Program-made: the position numbers and the translations under genes
The notes under the pieces: generated by a model
Seen by the model: the letters and a program-made list of their open reading frames with translations, nothing else
Database searches by the model: none
Told to the model about the DNA's origin: nothing
In this document: positions 55,233 to 62,915 of the stretch, piece after piece
Position numbering within the stretch: position 1 is the stretch's first letter
How the letters are laid out: every line of letters begins with the position of its first letter
DNA from: Shewanella sp.
GTDB taxonomy: Bacteria; Pseudomonadota; Gammaproteobacteria; Enterobacterales; Shewanellaceae
Direction of reading: 5' to 3'
Assembly (NCBI RefSeq): GCF_013214165.1
Contig: NZ_JABSSM010000009.1
Location: forward strand, 1-62,915
Length of the DNA stretch: 62,915 nt

Positions 55233-56828
55233 TTAGCTCGCCGTGATGTCTAATTCGCAATTTTGATCGCTAAATTCCTCTTTAACTTGGGTGAATACAT
55301 CTATGTTGTCGATAAAGACCTTGAGTAAATCAGGATCAAAATGCTTGCCGGCGCCTTCTTTCATCACCTTCATCACCTCTTCCACCGGCCAGGCAGGCTT
55401 ATAACAGCGGGCGTGAGAGAGGGCATCGAACACATCGGCAATAGCCACAATACGTGCAAATACATGAATTTCTGTGCCTTTCAAACCCGAAGGGTATCCC
55501 GAGCCATCGTATTTCTCGTGGTGTTGTAACGCTATGGTACTGGCTGATTTAAGAATGGGCCGCTCCGAATTGGCCAATATTTGATAGCCTATCTCGGGGT
55601 GCTGACGCATGATCAGCCACTCCTCTGCATTGAGTTTACCGGGTTTGAGTAACACGGCATCTGGGGTCGCAATCTTACCTATGTCATGCATGGGGGAGGC
55701 GTGTTTGAGCAAATCTGCTTCGTGCACCTGCATGCCCGAAAGAAGTGCCAACTTGTAGCAATACTCAGCCATTCTTTTGACATGATATGCCGCTTCTTTC
55801 GAGCGACTCTCGACCACATCGCCCAAGCGTAAGATAAGCTCTGACTGGGTGTCTTCCAGCTCTTTATTCAACAATAGATTCTCGAATGCTACACCGACAT
55901 TAATCGCGAAAATGTCGACCAGCTTCTTATCCATGTCGTCTATCTTATTGATCCCGTCCATATAGAGCAGATTTATCCAACCACTCTTAGCCGGGAAATA
56001 ACCGACGAAACAATCTTCCTTATATAGACAGCGTTTCTTTTTTAATGCTTCTTCCAGTAAAGACTTGATATGTCCAGGAACAGGCTTGTCGTGATGACTG
56101 GAAAATTGCCCCGTGCCAGCCAGAATATGCATACTGTCGGTATTAACGTCTTCACTCATCGCATCCATGGCATTACAAGATAGCAGCAAGGTTTGCGCAT
56201 CTAAATTTAGTAAGTTAGCGACTTGAGTCAACAAGCCATCGGCAAAATTGTGTAAGGTGCGCAGCTCAAATAATCCCGATGTCGCCTGGAGGACACGCTC
56301 TAATCCTTGCCGATGTTTAACTTGATTCGCTCTCGCAGCTTCAATTTCTATGATGTCACGATATGAGCGCAGGGCAGAATAGACACTGGTGACCAGTTTA
56401 CGGGAATCGAGCTCAGCTTTGGCCTTATAGTCATTAATGTCGTAATTGACGATGACATCTTCTTCAGGCGCCTGACCGGGTTGTCCTGTCCTCAAGATTA
56501 ATCGAATAGCGGTATTTTTAAGATCCTCCCGTATCCATTTTACTAACTCTAAACCCGCATGATCACTTTCCATCACCACGTCGACAAATGCTATGGCCAC
56601 ATTGGTCTCATTAGAGAGTATCTGTTTTGCCTCTTCGCCACTGTATGCATTGATAAACTCGAGTGAACGACCGTCGAGCTTAAACCTTGAAAGCGCTAGC
56701 TTTGTCACCGTGTGCACATCGGGTTCATCATCGACAACTAGGATCTTCCACGCCGGACCCGACGCAACTTCCTGTATTTTCTTCTTACCTGAAAAGAGGG
56801 GGCTCTTCTTTGCCATATCGATCAGCAT
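55233..56828 (-). CDS. response regulator with HD-GYP c-di-GMP phosphodiesterase domain
   Basis: 531 residues, ATG with GAGG 7 bases upstream. A receiver domain (about 27-150, VVDDEPDV with phosphoacceptor Asp in FVDVVME) comes first, then a DUF3369-type middle domain (150-320), then the HD-GYP domain. The latter holds MHDIGKIATPD and HHEKYDGSGYPSGLKG, its full HD and GYP motifs, so the enzyme should cleave c-di-GMP. No sensor kinase is adjacent. Confidence 0.93.
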   Translation of the reverse strand: MLIDMAKKSPLFSGKKKIQEVASGPAWKILVVDDEPDVHTVTKLALSRFKLDGRSLEFINAYSGEEAKQILSNETNVAIAFVDVVMESDHAGLELVKWIREDLKNTAIRLILRTGQPGQAPEEDVIVNYDINDYKAKAELDSRKLVTSVYSALRSYRDIIEIEAARANQVKHRQGLERVLQATSGLFELRTLHNFADGLLTQVANLLNLDAQTLLLSCNAMDAMSEDVNTDSMHILAGTGQFSSHHDKPVPGHIKSLLEEALKKKRCLYKEDCFVGYFPAKSGWINLLYMDGINKIDDMDKKLVDIFAINVGVAFENLLLNKELEDTQSELILRLGDVVESRSKEAAYHVKRMAEYCYKLALLSGMQVHEADLLKHASPMHDIGKIATPDAVLLKPGKLNAEEWLIMRQHPEIGYQILANSERPILKSASTIALQHHEKYDGSGYPSGLKGTEIHVFARIVAIADVFDALSHARCYKPAWPVEEVMKVMKEGAGKHFDPDLLKVFIDNIDVFTQVKEEFSDQNCELDITAS

Positions 56829-57000
56829 TAGACAACCTCAATAATGTTAAAAAATCGTTTATCCCTATACCTTGAGTGTAGATCAATGTGTAGAACAGTG
56901 GATACTTGGTGACAAGAAACTCAAATTGTTCATGGCTTATTTATAGAGAACGTTCGAAACAAGCCTACTGTTACTTGTCTCATTTAGCATATTACCAGTT

Positions 57001-57019
57001 GATAATAATTCTCATTTGA
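57001..57019 (+). promoter_or_regulatory. Fur-like box ahead of the Cys-rich gene
   Basis: 13 of 19 positions match the Fur consensus, including GATAAT and TCATT. The box lies 41 bases before the ATG at 57060, a usual place for Fur repression. Proposed from sequence only. Confidence 0.45.
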
Positions 57020-57059
57020 GTGTAAACTTGCTATTTATGACAACAAGAGGTCCACGCTG

Positions 57060-57368
57060 ATGAATAACCAAAAGGTAAACCTGTCTATATCAACAGAAAA
57101 ACTAACTCAGCTGATCCAAGACGGCGTCTTGTGCGCCGCTGACTTTCGTTGCCTGGACCAAGAATCTAAGCAAAAAGTGTGGCAGATGTGCCTTTGGTGC
57201 TGTAGCAAGAAAATCAGTTGCACAAAAGCCTGTGCCTTGAGTTGCTCTGCCGGATGTGCTTCCCCAACGCAATATCAATCCAATACAAGTATTGAACAAG
57301 TTAACCAAATAACAAGTCAGTCAAGCACAAATACAAACACCAGGACTAGGTATGAACGGCTGCTGTAA
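57060..57368 (+). CDS. small Cys-rich protein, possibly iron-regulated
   Basis: 102 residues, AAGAGG 9 bases before the ATG. The core TQLIQDGVLCAADFRCLDQ is followed by CLWCCSKK and CTKACALSCSAGC. In total about nine Cys between residues 24 and 70, then a polar, Ser/Thr/Asn-rich tail. No signal or span. The Cys spacing could bind a metal or a cluster; I know no family that fits with certainty. It lies between a Fur-like box and a recombinase. Confidence 0.65.
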   Translation: MNNQKVNLSISTEKLTQLIQDGVLCAADFRCLDQESKQKVWQMCLWCCSKKISCTKACALSCSAGCASPTQYQSNTSIEQVNQITSQSSTNTNTRTRYERLL

Positions 57369-57545
57369 GCTGTTCACTACAAGTAAGCACTAGACTTAGA
57401 TGAGAAATTTTCTTAGGTTTGTGGTGTATCGGCACATTCTTAGCTATAAATATTGTCCACATGGCAAGCACACGTTAAGATCATATCTTAGCGATATTTT
57501 GATCCTCTGCTCAAAAAGCATCAGGACTTGCAATGAGAGTTAACT

Positions 57546-58838
57546 ATGCAAATGCCCCCAGTATTACCACTGTTTGAATCGGCCAAATTCATCGAGGAAG
57601 GTAATAGTGTCGTCAACCAATACATCACGCAGATCAGCCTCGAGGAGGTGAGTGATGCAGGCTTAATCTTCGAACACGCATCAGAACTACTCTATGAACA
57701 GCAGCATAACGAAAACAGCTATAAGGCTTATCGCAGTGAATTAACCACCTTCTTTCATTGGTGTTTCGATGTAGTGAAACAGTCACCGGCATCGCTGACG
57801 CGCAGAGAGATTGCCCGCTATCTCGCCTATTGTCAGAATCCTCCCCAAGAGCTAATAGGCTACTTTAATGTCGCCCAATTTAAACTCGATAAGGCAGAAG
57901 GGCAGAGAGTCCCCAATTTTGCATGGCGTCCATTCGTGGGTAAGAAGGCCATGGGTAAAGAGCTACCTTATCTGCTCAGTGAAAATGCCTTGAAGACCAA
58001 GATAGCCATTCTCTCTTCCTTTTATAGTTACTTGATGAGTGAAGACTACTGTGATCGCAATCCGGCCCAAGCTTGGATGAATCACAGCCGTTTCTCCTCT
58101 AAGAAGAAATACCGCGTAAATCCAGATGACAGTAATATGTTGGCTTTCACCGAACTACAGTGGTCTTTCGTGATTGCCACGGTGGAAAAACTGGCCATCG
58201 ATGCACCAGACATACACCAAAGAAGCCTGTTTATGATAAAGCTTATCTACTCTTGCTACCTGCGAGTATCCGAAGTCGGGGCTAGGGCAGGTTACTCACC
58301 CGTGATGAGCCAATTTAGGCAAGACAAACAAACAGGAATTTGGAGTTTTTATATTCCCCTGAGTAAAGGGGGCAAACCCCGTAGCGTGGCAATATCGAAA
58401 GCCTTACTTGCTGGGTTAGTCGAGTACCGTCAGTTCTTAAAGTTACCCGATTATCCAAGTTCAGGGGAGCAGTATCCCTTGTTTATACGGCGTAAAGCCG
58501 CTGGACGGGGAAGGGAAGCTGGCATACTCAATGCCAACCTAGGAATACGCCAAATCAGAGAAGAAGTGGATAAAATCATCGAACATGCGGCCATCACCGC
58601 CGAAAAGGATGGTTTTGACGAGGACGCCAAGCAGATGAGGAACCTGAGTGTGCACAACATACGTCACACAGGGATCACCCATGACATCAATATCAACGGT
58701 AGGCCGCTATCTCATGTTCAAGCAGACGCGGGGCACGAGAGTATCGATACCACATCCCAATATTTGCATACATCACAGATAGAGAGGCATCAGAGCGCGC
58801 AGAACAAGCCATTAGATCATCTGCAAGGGATAGGATAA
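57546..58838 (+). CDS. tyrosine recombinase (phage-integrase family), second copy
   Basis: 430 residues. The N-terminal SAM-like domain is long (about 1-190). The catalytic residues are Arg in YLRVSEVG, Lys in SKGGKPRSV, HNIRHTG, GHESIDTT and the Tyr in SQYLHTS. It differs from the 20992 recombinase in length and sequence. No phage or cassette genes are next to it, but the region downstream has decayed genes. GAGAG precedes the ATG. Confidence 0.9.
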   Translation: MQMPPVLPLFESAKFIEEGNSVVNQYITQISLEEVSDAGLIFEHASELLYEQQHNENSYKAYRSELTTFFHWCFDVVKQSPASLTRREIARYLAYCQNPPQELIGYFNVAQFKLDKAEGQRVPNFAWRPFVGKKAMGKELPYLLSENALKTKIAILSSFYSYLMSEDYCDRNPAQAWMNHSRFSSKKKYRVNPDDSNMLAFTELQWSFVIATVEKLAIDAPDIHQRSLFMIKLIYSCYLRVSEVGARAGYSPVMSQFRQDKQTGIWSFYIPLSKGGKPRSVAISKALLAGLVEYRQFLKLPDYPSSGEQYPLFIRRKAAGRGREAGILNANLGIRQIREEVDKIIEHAAITAEKDGFDEDAKQMRNLSVHNIRHTGITHDININGRPLSHVQADAGHESIDTTSQYLHTSQIERHQSAQNKPLDHLQGIG

Positions 58839-59911
58839 ATCCAGTTTCAATGTCTAAGACTGGTCAGTATTTAGTTGTAAATGATAAGTCTACAGCCAGA
58901 TACAATCAGAATTTCAACTCAGTTAATGCCGATAAGTGTCATTATCGGCAATTGAGCAAAAAATCGAAATATAGCATTGGACATCTTATCGGTTTGTCAT
59001 TCAAAGACTGGCATTCCCGCAGACACGCCTCATAAATCTGTGATTCTAATTAGCTCATAGTTCCTAGTATTAGCTGTATTAGCCCAAACAGGAGATACGT
59101 TTACGCTCAATAGACTCGAAGTATATAAACTAGAGCTTGGCTCGAATAACAGATCGCATTGGTGCAGGTTTCTTAGAATGAGTGGCTGGATCTGGTCAAC
59201 AAGTCATGCAGCAAATATGGCTGGATTTAAAGAGTTAAAACATGGAACACTCGAAAAACCAAGCGTCGCTGTGTGCATACTTTAACACTCTGTGAGTACT
59301 TGGTGGCTAGATTTTACGTAGCGACGTGCGAGAAACAATAGGAAACTAGCATTGAATCAATTGGTTATATGGGAACGAAAACCAAAGCGGTTAAGCTGGT
59401 TTTATCTAAACACCATCAATGAAAACCAATGTGACATTGAGTACGCCAGCATTGAGCATTTAACTCAGTTCATTTTGTTTTGGTCATTTAGCTCAAGTCA
59501 GAATGCTAGAACTCAGATACTTGAACTCACTAGTGGAAAGTAAACTTTAACGAACGTCGGGCTTAATGGCAGAACTCATATCGGGTTTACAGGATTCTAG
59601 TCGAATATGTTTCAATTTTAATAAGGCCCGGATACAAGTTTTGGTTTTGAACTGAGTGTTGATCTGAGTTTGGAAGCCGTCAATACAGAACAGACACTCA
59701 ATCAATAGCTCAGATACTTGGCTCTGCATAAGCAGTGCTGAATACAATTACTGGCCATCACACACAGTAAAGATGTCAGGTTCTAAGGTCCCATATCTCC
59801 ATCCTGGCGCTCTCACCCACGAGTGCGCACAATGTATATTATGTTAAATAGCCTATATGAGTGTCGATAGCTTCAAATCAAGTACGCCAGCCGATTAGCC
59901 GAGCCGGTTTT
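58839..59911. other. gene-poor stretch
   Basis: Over 1 kb without a supportable gene. Short frames at 58850, 59352 and 59547 lack ribosome sites and family likeness. No repeat of the families elsewhere was seen. Confidence 0.5.
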
Positions 59912-60262
59912 TCAGATCACCATGTTTCGAATGATACGCCCGATAAATGCTTGTCCTTTTCCGGCCATGTGCATCACTCTATTAGATTCTCTATAGCGCA
60001 CAGGAGATCTGAGCTAAACATTACGCTTTAAATTCTGCTAATAAGGTTTGCGTGGTTTTATGGGTCTTGAGCAAGTCGGCCAAACAATGTACATCTTCTA
60101 AGCCCATAGCAACACCTTATTGATCAGTCGGCGGACATCCATGTAGTGCATCACCAATAAGCGTTACTTTACCCCGAATAGACATCACGGCCGGCCGCTA
60201 AACACTCGATAGCAGAGACAAGCTTGCTATCGAAACCGCAAAGACGGGTACGTAACCGCCCT
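59912..60262 (-). pseudogene. decayed FAD-dependent monooxygenase
   Basis: Reading the minus strand gives fragments of one protein end in more than one frame. They include a piece like LRTRLCGFDSKLVSAIECL, then RGKVTLIGDALHGCPPTDQ followed by an in-frame stop and GVAMGLEDVHCLADLL, then a further stop and a frame change to VRYRESNRVMHMAGKGQ and a final FIGRIIRNM. GDALHG and the LEDxxCLADLL helix are those of the FAD-binding monooxygenase (PheA/TetX-type) C-terminal part. Only the last part remains; the N-terminal FAD fold is missing. Disabled by at least two stops and one or two frameshifts. Confidence 0.75.
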
Positions 60263-60373
60263 ACTCTTTTTTATCAGCCTGGGCACCAGCGCAAGCATGC
60301 TTGACCATACTTGCGCCATTTAAAACTACACTTCAGACAGACTAAAGCGGTGAGGAGAACCCAATGAGACATG

Positions 60374-61060
60374 TCACAGCTTAGTGATTGCCAGCTTGGC
60401 GCCGAAGCCCAGAAAGATACTGCCGGAGACATAATTCATCCAGCGAGCGTTTCTAACATTCGTCAGCAGAGATTTAAACTTCTCAGCCATCATTATGACC
60501 ACCAAGAACCAGCTCGAAACCACGATGGCTTGAGTCAAGCCTAAGATCATGCTGTCGGCCAGTACGCTTTGCTGCGAGATAAACTGCGGAAATATAGACA
60601 GGTAAAACATCACTATCTTAGGGTTAAGCATGTTAGTCAGGAAGCCTTTCATAAAATCCTTGCCCATAGCCCGACTGTCTTTGCTTAATCTAGTATTTAC
60701 GGCGACACTTTTCGCTACTTTTTCGCCGGCAAGATCGGCTTTGGGCTCAGCTGCTAGCTTCAATGTACTTAACTTGATGCCGGCGCGGATATTGCTGATC
60801 CCTAACCAGATTAAGTAGGCTACGCCCAACCATTTAAGCAGCATAAATGCCCATACAGACTGGCTCAATAACAGACTGATCCCTTGAGCCGAGATAAACG
60901 CGTGAACGATGAAGCCCAGGCTGACACCGGCAATGTTGCTAAAAGCCTGCAATCGACTTTTGGTCAGTGCGGTAAACAGTATCAGTAAGGCATTGGGTCC
61001 GGGGATAATGGCGATCAGGAAGACAATTCCTGCAAACAAGATAATAGTATCGATACTCAT
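60374..61060 (-). CDS. LysE/RhtB-family amino-acid exporter
   Basis: 228 residues with about five or six spans. The family motifs are PGPNALLILFTAL near the start and GFLTNMLNPKIVMFYLSIFPQF in the middle. These export amino acids or related amines; the substrate is unknown. The central loop (about 110-135) is Lys/Asp-rich and long. Single-gene unit. Confidence 0.88.
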   Translation of the reverse strand: MSIDTIILFAGIVFLIAIIPGPNALLILFTALTKSRLQAFSNIAGVSLGFIVHAFISAQGISLLLSQSVWAFMLLKWLGVAYLIWLGISNIRAGIKLSTLKLAAEPKADLAGEKVAKSVAVNTRLSKDSRAMGKDFMKGFLTNMLNPKIVMFYLSIFPQFISQQSVLADSMILGLTQAIVVSSWFLVVIMMAEKFKSLLTNVRNARWMNYVSGSIFLGFGAKLAITKL

Positions 61061-61289
61061 GGTAATTCCATTTTTAAATGTGCAACAATTCCACCCGAGA
61101 CACTCAGATGTTTAAGACGATTGTACTTGTACTTGGCCAGCCTCTTAAACAGAAATGAATAAGTAGAAGCTAAGCCATCAGCCTTTCAAGTTATGCAGTA
61201 TCCATAGACAGGTTACTGATCAGGCTTCCTGTCTATAGAGACTGAGGAATAGACAATGTGCACATTTTAGATGACTAGATAATACAAAA

Positions 61290-61310
61290 GCAGCGGCTAT
61301 TAACCGCTGC
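61290..61310 (-). terminator. hairpin after the flavin monooxygenase gene
   Basis: GCAGCGG pairs with CCGCTGC around a 7-base loop. On the minus strand it is followed by CTTTTGTATT, a modest T tract, so termination is likely but not strong. Confidence 0.6.
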
Positions 61311-61338
61311 CTCGATGTTGAAGCCATCTTGATAGTCG

Positions 61339-62478
61339 TTATTTCAGCGTTGCAATCTCTTTCTGCACAGCATCAACAACACGTGGGGGATTTGATCGAT
61401 ATGGCGAGGTTTGGCTGACAATGTCGCGATCTTCTTTGTGGTTGTTCTGGATCCTCATCATCAAATATTCTGCATCTCTCCACACACCACCTAAGGTTGC
61501 CGACCCTCGGGTATATAACCAAGGAAGTCCAATAAAGTACAATCCATCGACATCATCGCTGACCCCTCGATAATTACTCGGGTAGTTCATCTCATCAAAG
61601 GTGATATTTTCAATCCAGAAAAAGTTGGGTTTAAACCCGGTCGCCCAGATAATATTCTTGATACTGCTGATGGTGCCTTTTTGAAACTTGATACTGTCCT
61701 GATCTGCCGATAATGTTCTCCCCACGTGGATCACATTCTTTTTGGCCAGCAGTTTCTTCACGTCGGTACCAATAATCGGTTGCACACCTTTACTCAACCA
61801 TTGACCAATTTTGCTAAAACGTGTCACCGATAAAAAGCCTATTTTGGTGAACCACCACCATAAGGTTTTACCTAAAATTGATTGTGGTATCGCGGTGATT
61901 TTATCGGTTCCAGAGAAATGCACGGTACGTCCAGTCTCTGCTATTTCTGATAAAATTTGTACCCCTGAATCTCCGGCACCGACGACTAAACAGTCCCCAT
62001 CTTGCAGCTGTTCGGGGTTTTTGTAGTGTTCACTGTGTAATTGGATAATATTGTCAGCGATATCAGTGTGGCAAGGAGGGGTGTAAGGCGTATGGAAGGG
62101 GCCTGTGGCGATAATGATCTGCTTGGCCTGATACTGACCCGTTGCACTGGTTATTTCAAAAATACCATTAATTTTTTTTACTGAGGTGATTTTTTGATTA
62201 AATTTAATGGCTATAGAAAATTTTTCGACATAACTTTTTAAATAGTCTGCCACTTCATATTTATTGGGGTAGTACCCTTTAGGAAACGGAAATAACATCC
62301 CCGGCAGATGGTTATACTCTGTGGGGGTAAACAACTTTAACGAATCCCAGCGTTTTAACCAAGGGGCACCTATGTGCTCATTGGCGTCTAAAATTAGGTA
62401 ATCTTTATTATTTTTAGATAAATTATACGCCATAGACAGTCCAGACTGCCCTGCGCCAATAATGATAAATTCTTTCAT
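61339..62478 (-). CDS. flavin-containing monooxygenase-like NAD(P)/FAD oxidoreductase
   Basis: 379 residues, AGGGATCC before the ATG. The FAD motif IIGAGQSGLSMAYNL opens, GAPWLKRWDSLKLFTP carries the FMO-like signature, and the NADP motif VVGAGDSGVQI is central, with ATGFKPN near the end. Oxidises organic S or N compounds or acts as a Baeyer-Villiger enzyme. The last 22 residues (SPYRSNPPRVVDAVQKEI and so on) match the end of the DsbA-like gene downstream, so the tail may be copied. Base use in the centre looks more AT-rich than neighbours. Confidence 0.88.
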   Translation of the reverse strand: MKEFIIIGAGQSGLSMAYNLSKNNKDYLILDANEHIGAPWLKRWDSLKLFTPTEYNHLPGMLFPFPKGYYPNKYEVADYLKSYVEKFSIAIKFNQKITSVKKINGIFEITSATGQYQAKQIIIATGPFHTPYTPPCHTDIADNIIQLHSEHYKNPEQLQDGDCLVVGAGDSGVQILSEIAETGRTVHFSGTDKITAIPQSILGKTLWWWFTKIGFLSVTRFSKIGQWLSKGVQPIIGTDVKKLLAKKNVIHVGRTLSADQDSIKFQKGTISSIKNIIWATGFKPNFFWIENITFDEMNYPSNYRGVSDDVDGLYFIGLPWLYTRGSATLGGVWRDAEYLMMRIQNNHKEDRDIVSQTSPYRSNPPRVVDAVQKEIATLK

Positions 62479-62628
62479 GGATCCCTAATAAGTGATTATT
62501 ACGCGCGACATTCTAACAGATCACAGCAAGCGAACCTGACTATTCGTAGAAAGGATGAACGATTTGGTAGTGAAACTGGATATTTTTTTACATAAAATGA
62601 TGGGGAAAGCACAAGATGCACCCATAAA

Positions 62629-62654
62629 AAAACCACGGTATTCACCGTGGTTTT
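62629..62654 (-). terminator. rho-independent terminator of the DsbA-like gene
   Basis: AAAACCACGGT pairs with ACCGTGGTTTT around ATT, with a T tract on the minus strand. It lies 52 bases after the stop codon. Confidence 0.87.
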
Positions 62655-62706
62655 CTCTTAGAAGGTGATTGATTCCAGACTCGAGAGCATGGTCATCATA
62701 AAGCGG

Positions 62707-62915
62707 CTATTTAAGCGCGGCGATCTCTTTCTCAACCGCAGCAACCACGCCTTGTGGATTGCTTAAGTACTTAGAGTGATCGACAAAAATGGCATGATCA
62801 CCGATGGTGATGACCAGTGCAGGGAACGAGTTCGTGCCTATCATCTCCTGGATCTCGGCGATATCCGATAATACGTATTCGGCTTCGCTGCTCAATTCAT
62901 CTTTGAAGACTTTAT
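62707..62915 (-). CDS. DsbA-family thioredoxin-like protein, C-terminal part
   Basis: About 69 codons of an open frame that enters from the right edge; the TTG at 62895 is internal, because KVFKDEL precedes it in frame. The cis-proline loop TNSFPALVI is as in DsbA-family thiol oxidoreductases. The end NPQGVVAAVEKEIAALK is repeated in the upstream monooxygenase tail. The start and active-site CxxC lie outside the window. Confidence 0.75.
   Translation of the reverse strand, partial: KVFKDELSSEAEYVLSDIAEIQEMIGTNSFPALVITIGDHAIFVDHSKYLSNPQGVVAAVEKEIAALK

Noticed and set aside
58850..59747. Short frames at 58850, 59352 and 59547
   Set aside because: No ribosome sites or family motifs; they lie in a gene-poor, decayed stretch.

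Overview
The window looks like about 63 kb of a Shewanella chromosome, probably a marine species. The case rests on gene content and order: a ccoNOQP / ccoH / ccoI-ccoS / SafE-like / etrA / uspE / ttcA block, followed by Bax, a YvcK/CofD-like protein, AspC, a Gly-Cys-Leu tRNA cluster and a divergent pair of GAPDH genes, plus EtrA and the UspE type typical of the genus. The species cannot be fixed from the sequence alone.

Layout. Positions 1-13,200 hold ordinary genes (a partial FAD dehydrogenase, a divergent adenylosuccinate synthetase with a LysR regulator, an SPFH-like operon, a YbiT-type ABC-F ATPase, a DUF4184 membrane protein, an acyl-CoA synthetase). Their intergenic gaps are filled by an 84-bp palindromic repeat family and local tandem expansions of its parts. 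I saw no copy of the family to the right of about 13.2 kb. Positions 13,500-34,900 carry secreted and general housekeeping genes: an S8 protease with two PPC domains, an M1 aminopeptidase, a tyrosine recombinase, a predicted ribbon-helix-helix protein behind a set of dyads, a kinase-like protein, an SDR, an M49-like lipoprotein, two GNATs, an amine oxidoreductase, and two bacterioferritins with complementary defects behind a Fur-like box. Positions 34,900-46,300 hold central carbon metabolism (two GAPDHs, AspC), tRNA genes surrounded by decayed tRNA copies, TtcA and UspE. Positions 46,400-55,200 hold the cbb3 oxidase module and its regulator EtrA. A perfect FNR/EtrA site lies between ccoN and a divergent lipoprotein gene. 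Positions 55,200-62,915 are more fluid: an HD-GYP response regulator, a Cys-rich small protein behind a Fur-like box, a second tyrosine recombinase, about 1 kb without genes, a decayed FAD monooxygenase, a LysE exporter, and a flavin monooxygenase whose C-terminal tail appears copied from the adjacent DsbA-like gene.

How the genes work together. EtrA probably controls the high-affinity cbb3 oxidase (ccoNOQP), while CcoH, CcoI and CcoS supply assembly and copper. The two bacterioferritins probably form one mixed shell with separate ferroxidase and haem functions. The GAPDH pair differs at the NAD-binding position and may serve opposite directions of carbon flow, with a HexR-like box upstream of the longer one. 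No CRISPR array, prophage, rRNA operon or recognisable defence island was seen. The strongest leads for something unusual are the PurA paralogue with altered IMP-site residues, the repeat family, the decayed tRNA array, the Cys-rich Fur-linked gene, and the tail-swapped monooxygenase.
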